A DNA stretch of 64,000 nucleotides, from assembly GCF_900564145.1 (NCBI RefSeq), contig NZ_UOOB01000001.1, positions 1,676,754 to 1,740,753 on the forward strand. The letters run 5' to 3'. The notes below the pieces were generated by a model. The model saw nothing but the letters and a program-made list of their open reading frames with translations. It ran no database searches and was not told the DNA's origin. Shown piece after piece: positions 62,453 to 64,000 of this stretch. This stretch comes from Comamonas sp. lk. Lineage in GTDB: Bacteria; Pseudomonadota; Gammaproteobacteria; Burkholderiales; Burkholderiaceae_C. Numbering within the stretch: the stretch's first letter is position 1; each line of letters starts with the position of its first letter. Position numbers and translations under genes: made by a program.

Positions 62453-62817
62453 TGGAATTGATTCTGGCTTTGGCTATCGGTGTACTCACCGGCTCGGGCG
62501 TGTGGCTGTTGCTGCGCCCACGTACTTATCAGGTCATCATGGGCTTGGCCCTGATGTCCTATGCCGTCAATCTCTTCATTTTCAGCATGGGCCGCCAGGG
62601 GCTGGCCATCAACAAGGCTCCGGTGCTGCGTAACGGCGTGCCCACCGATCTGGCCCACTATGCCGATCCCATGCCTCAGGCACTGGTGTTGACCGCCATC
62701 GTCATCGGCTTTGCCATGACGGCGCTGTTTCTGGTGGTGCTGCTGGCGTCGCGCGGCTCCTCCGGGACCGACCATGTGGATGGCGTTCATTCGCGCACCG
62801 AGCAGGAAATGCTATGA
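62452..62817 (+). CDS. mrpC: Na+/H+ antiporter subunit C
   Basis: 121 aa with three helices, NuoK-like. LLRPRTYQVIMGLALMSYAVNLFIFSMG and DPMPQALVLTAIVIGFAMTALFL are MrpC blocks (given in part). Overlaps mrpA (TGATG) and mrpD (ATGA), so translation is coupled. Confidence 0.92.
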   Translation: MELILALAIGVLTGSGVWLLLRPRTYQVIMGLALMSYAVNLFIFSMGRQGLAINKAPVLRNGVPTDLAHYADPMPQALVLTAIVIGFAMTALFLVVLLASRGSSGTDHVDGVHSRTEQEML

Positions 62818-64000
62818 CGCAGTGGATCGCCAATCTGATGCCGCATCTGATGCTGGCACCCATCATGCTGCCCATGTTCACGGCGGCCTTGATGCTGTTC
62901 CTGCGCGAGGAGCATCAGCGCTTCAAGCTGGGCATGAACCTGATTTCCACCGTGATCGGGCTGGCAAGCGTGATCATGCTGCTGGGCTGGACCAATCAGG
63001 CCGGCGCGCCCGTCACCATGGCTGTTTACATGCCGGGCAACTGGCCTGCGCCCTTTGGTATTGCGCTGGCGTTGGATCGTCTGACGGCGCTGATGTTATT
63101 GGTCACTTACGTGGTGGCCTTGGCTGCGCTGATGTTTTCGGCGGCGCGCTGGCATCGAGCCGGCGTGCATTTTCACCCGCTGTTCCAGTTGCAGCTCATG
63201 GGCTTGTGCGGTGCGTTCCTGACGGCCGACCTGTTCAATCTGTTCGTGTTTTTCGAGATCATGCTGGCCGCGTCCTACGGTTTGCTGCTCCATGGTTCGG
63301 GCCGCACCCGCATACAGTCCGGCTTGCACTACATCGCCATCAATCTGGCGGCGTCCTCGCTGTTCCTGATCGGCGTGTCCATGCTCTACGGCATTACCGG
63401 CACGCTGAACATGGCCGACCTGGCCCGCGCCATTCCCCAGGTGCATGAGGCGGATAGAGGCTTGTTGCACGCGGCCGCCGGTATTTTGGGTACGGCCTTT
63501 TTGATCAAGGCCGCCATGTGGCCGCTGAACTTCTGGCTGGTGCCCGGCTACAGCGCTGCCACGGCGCCGGTAGGTGCGGTGTTCGCCCTCATGACCAAGG
63601 TGGGGGTCTATGTCATCTTGCGTCTGTGGACGCTGCTGTTCAGCTCGGAGGCCGGTGCCTCGGCCCTGTTCGGCAGCAGCTGGCTGATTTTGGGCGGCAT
63701 GGTCACCATGGCGTTTGGTGCCATCGGCATGCTGGGCTCCCAGCGCCTCACGCATATGGCAGGCTTTGCGGCCATTCTTTCGTCGGGCACCTTGCTGGCC
63801 GCCACGGGATTTGGCGAGAACCTGCTGACGGCCGGCCTGCTTTATTACCTGCCCAGCTCCACCCTGGCCGTCAGCGCCTTGTTTCTGATTGCCGACGTGG
63901 TGGACCGCTGGCGTGCCGATGAAGAGGAGGGCGAGCCCTACGAGGATGATGAGGCGCCGTTTCTCAATGCCGAACTCCTGCCCTCCGTGGGCTTCAATCT
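62814..64000 (+). CDS. mrpD: Na+/H+ antiporter subunit D (partial, cut by window end)
   Basis: The frame starts at ATG 62814, overlapping the mrpC stop, and is open to the edge (about 395 codons of an expected 500 or more). NuoN/NuoL-like helices: ADLFNLFVFFEIMLAASYGL and KAAMWPLNFWLVPGYSAATAPVGAVFA (shortened) with the conserved Glu and Lys of proton-translocating subunits. The visible end is an acidic loop (DEEEGEPYEDDEAP). Confidence 0.92.
   Translation, partial: MTQWIANLMPHLMLAPIMLPMFTAALMLFLREEHQRFKLGMNLISTVIGLASVIMLLGWTNQAGAPVTMAVYMPGNWPAPFGIALALDRLTALMLLVTYVVALAALMFSAARWHRAGVHFHPLFQLQLMGLCGAFLTADLFNLFVFFEIMLAASYGLLLHGSGRTRIQSGLHYIAINLAASSLFLIGVSMLYGITGTLNMADLARAIPQVHEADRGLLHAAAGILGTAFLIKAAMWPLNFWLVPGYSAATAPVGAVFALMTKVGVYVILRLWTLLFSSEAGASALFGSSWLILGGMVTMAFGAIGMLGSQRLTHMAGFAAILSSGTLLAATGFGENLLTAGLLYYLPSSTLAVSALFLIADVVDRWRADEEEGEPYEDDEAPFLNAELLPSVGFN

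Overview
The window is a high-GC, proteobacterial chromosome segment that almost certainly comes from Comamonas testosteroni or a very close relative. The strongest evidence is a 257-aa 3alpha-hydroxysteroid dehydrogenase/carbonyl reductase (HsdA: Ser114, Tyr155, Lys159) followed 9 bp later by a 124-aa ketosteroid isomerase with Tyr14, Asp38 and Asp99 at the classical numbering. About 47 kb downstream lies the order tesG-F-E-D-A2 / A1-H-I-kshB-ligase, which matches what I recall of the testosterone-degradation cluster of C. testosteroni. Roughly 55 kb of the window is steroid/bile-acid catabolism. The last 8.6 kb is housekeeping: two tRNAs, glutamate racemase and an Mrp antiporter operon.

Layout. 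1-4.3 kb: end of an acyl-CoA ligase, an amidohydrolase, an MFS transporter and an EthD protein. 4.3-8.3 kb (minus): MFS, SDR, EthD and a KshA-like Rieske oxygenase. 8.4-10.7 kb: aldehyde dehydrogenase and a 7alpha-HSDH-like SDR. 10.8-15 kb (minus): two 2,4-dienoyl-CoA-reductase-like flavoenzymes. 15.1-16.3 kb: hsdA-ksi. 16.5-17.3 kb (minus): enoyl-CoA hydratase family. 17.4-30.1 kb: one tightly packed operon of 11 genes with two acyl-CoA dehydrogenase pairs, a ChsH1/ChsH2-like hydratase, an Ltp2-like aldolase, two CoA ligases and a metallo-hydrolase. 30.4-34.5 kb: DUF1329 protein, DUF1302 outer-membrane protein, exported dienelactone-hydrolase-like protein. 34.8-38.8 kb (minus): Ycf48-like protein, RND transporter, SnoaL protein. 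39-42.3 kb: a second aldolase with a DUF35-MaoC fusion, and an MFS transporter. 42.6 kb: a small exported or membrane peptide. 42.9-47.6 kb (minus): tesG, F, E, D, A2. 47.8-55.4 kb: tesA1, tesH, tesI, kshB and a CoA ligase. 55.5-55.7 kb: tRNA-Gly and tRNA-Leu. 56.1-64 kb: conserved hypothetical, metallopeptidase, murI, membrane protein, mrpA-C-D (D cut by the window edge).

How they work together. HsdA, the 7alpha-HSDH-like SDR and KSI adjust ring hydroxyls and double bonds. TesH/TesI introduce ring-A double bonds. KshB with a KshA-type oxygenase opens ring B by 9alpha-hydroxylation. TesA1A2 makes the catechol; the extradiol dioxygenase TesB is absent from this window. TesD hydrolyses the meta-cleaved product, TesE-G take the C6 fragment to pyruvate and propionyl-CoA, and the ligase after kshB activates the remaining C/D-ring acid. 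The two acyl-CoA dehydrogenase pairs, two aldolases, two DUF35 proteins, aldehyde dehydrogenase and ligases fit a two-round aldolytic removal of a bile-acid C5 side chain (inference).

The most interesting non-coding signal is a family of ten 22-bp imperfect palindromes (consensus ACATCGTC-N6-GACGATGT) placed in nearly every steroid-gene promoter region. The window encodes no dedicated transcription factor, so the cognate regulator must lie elsewhere.
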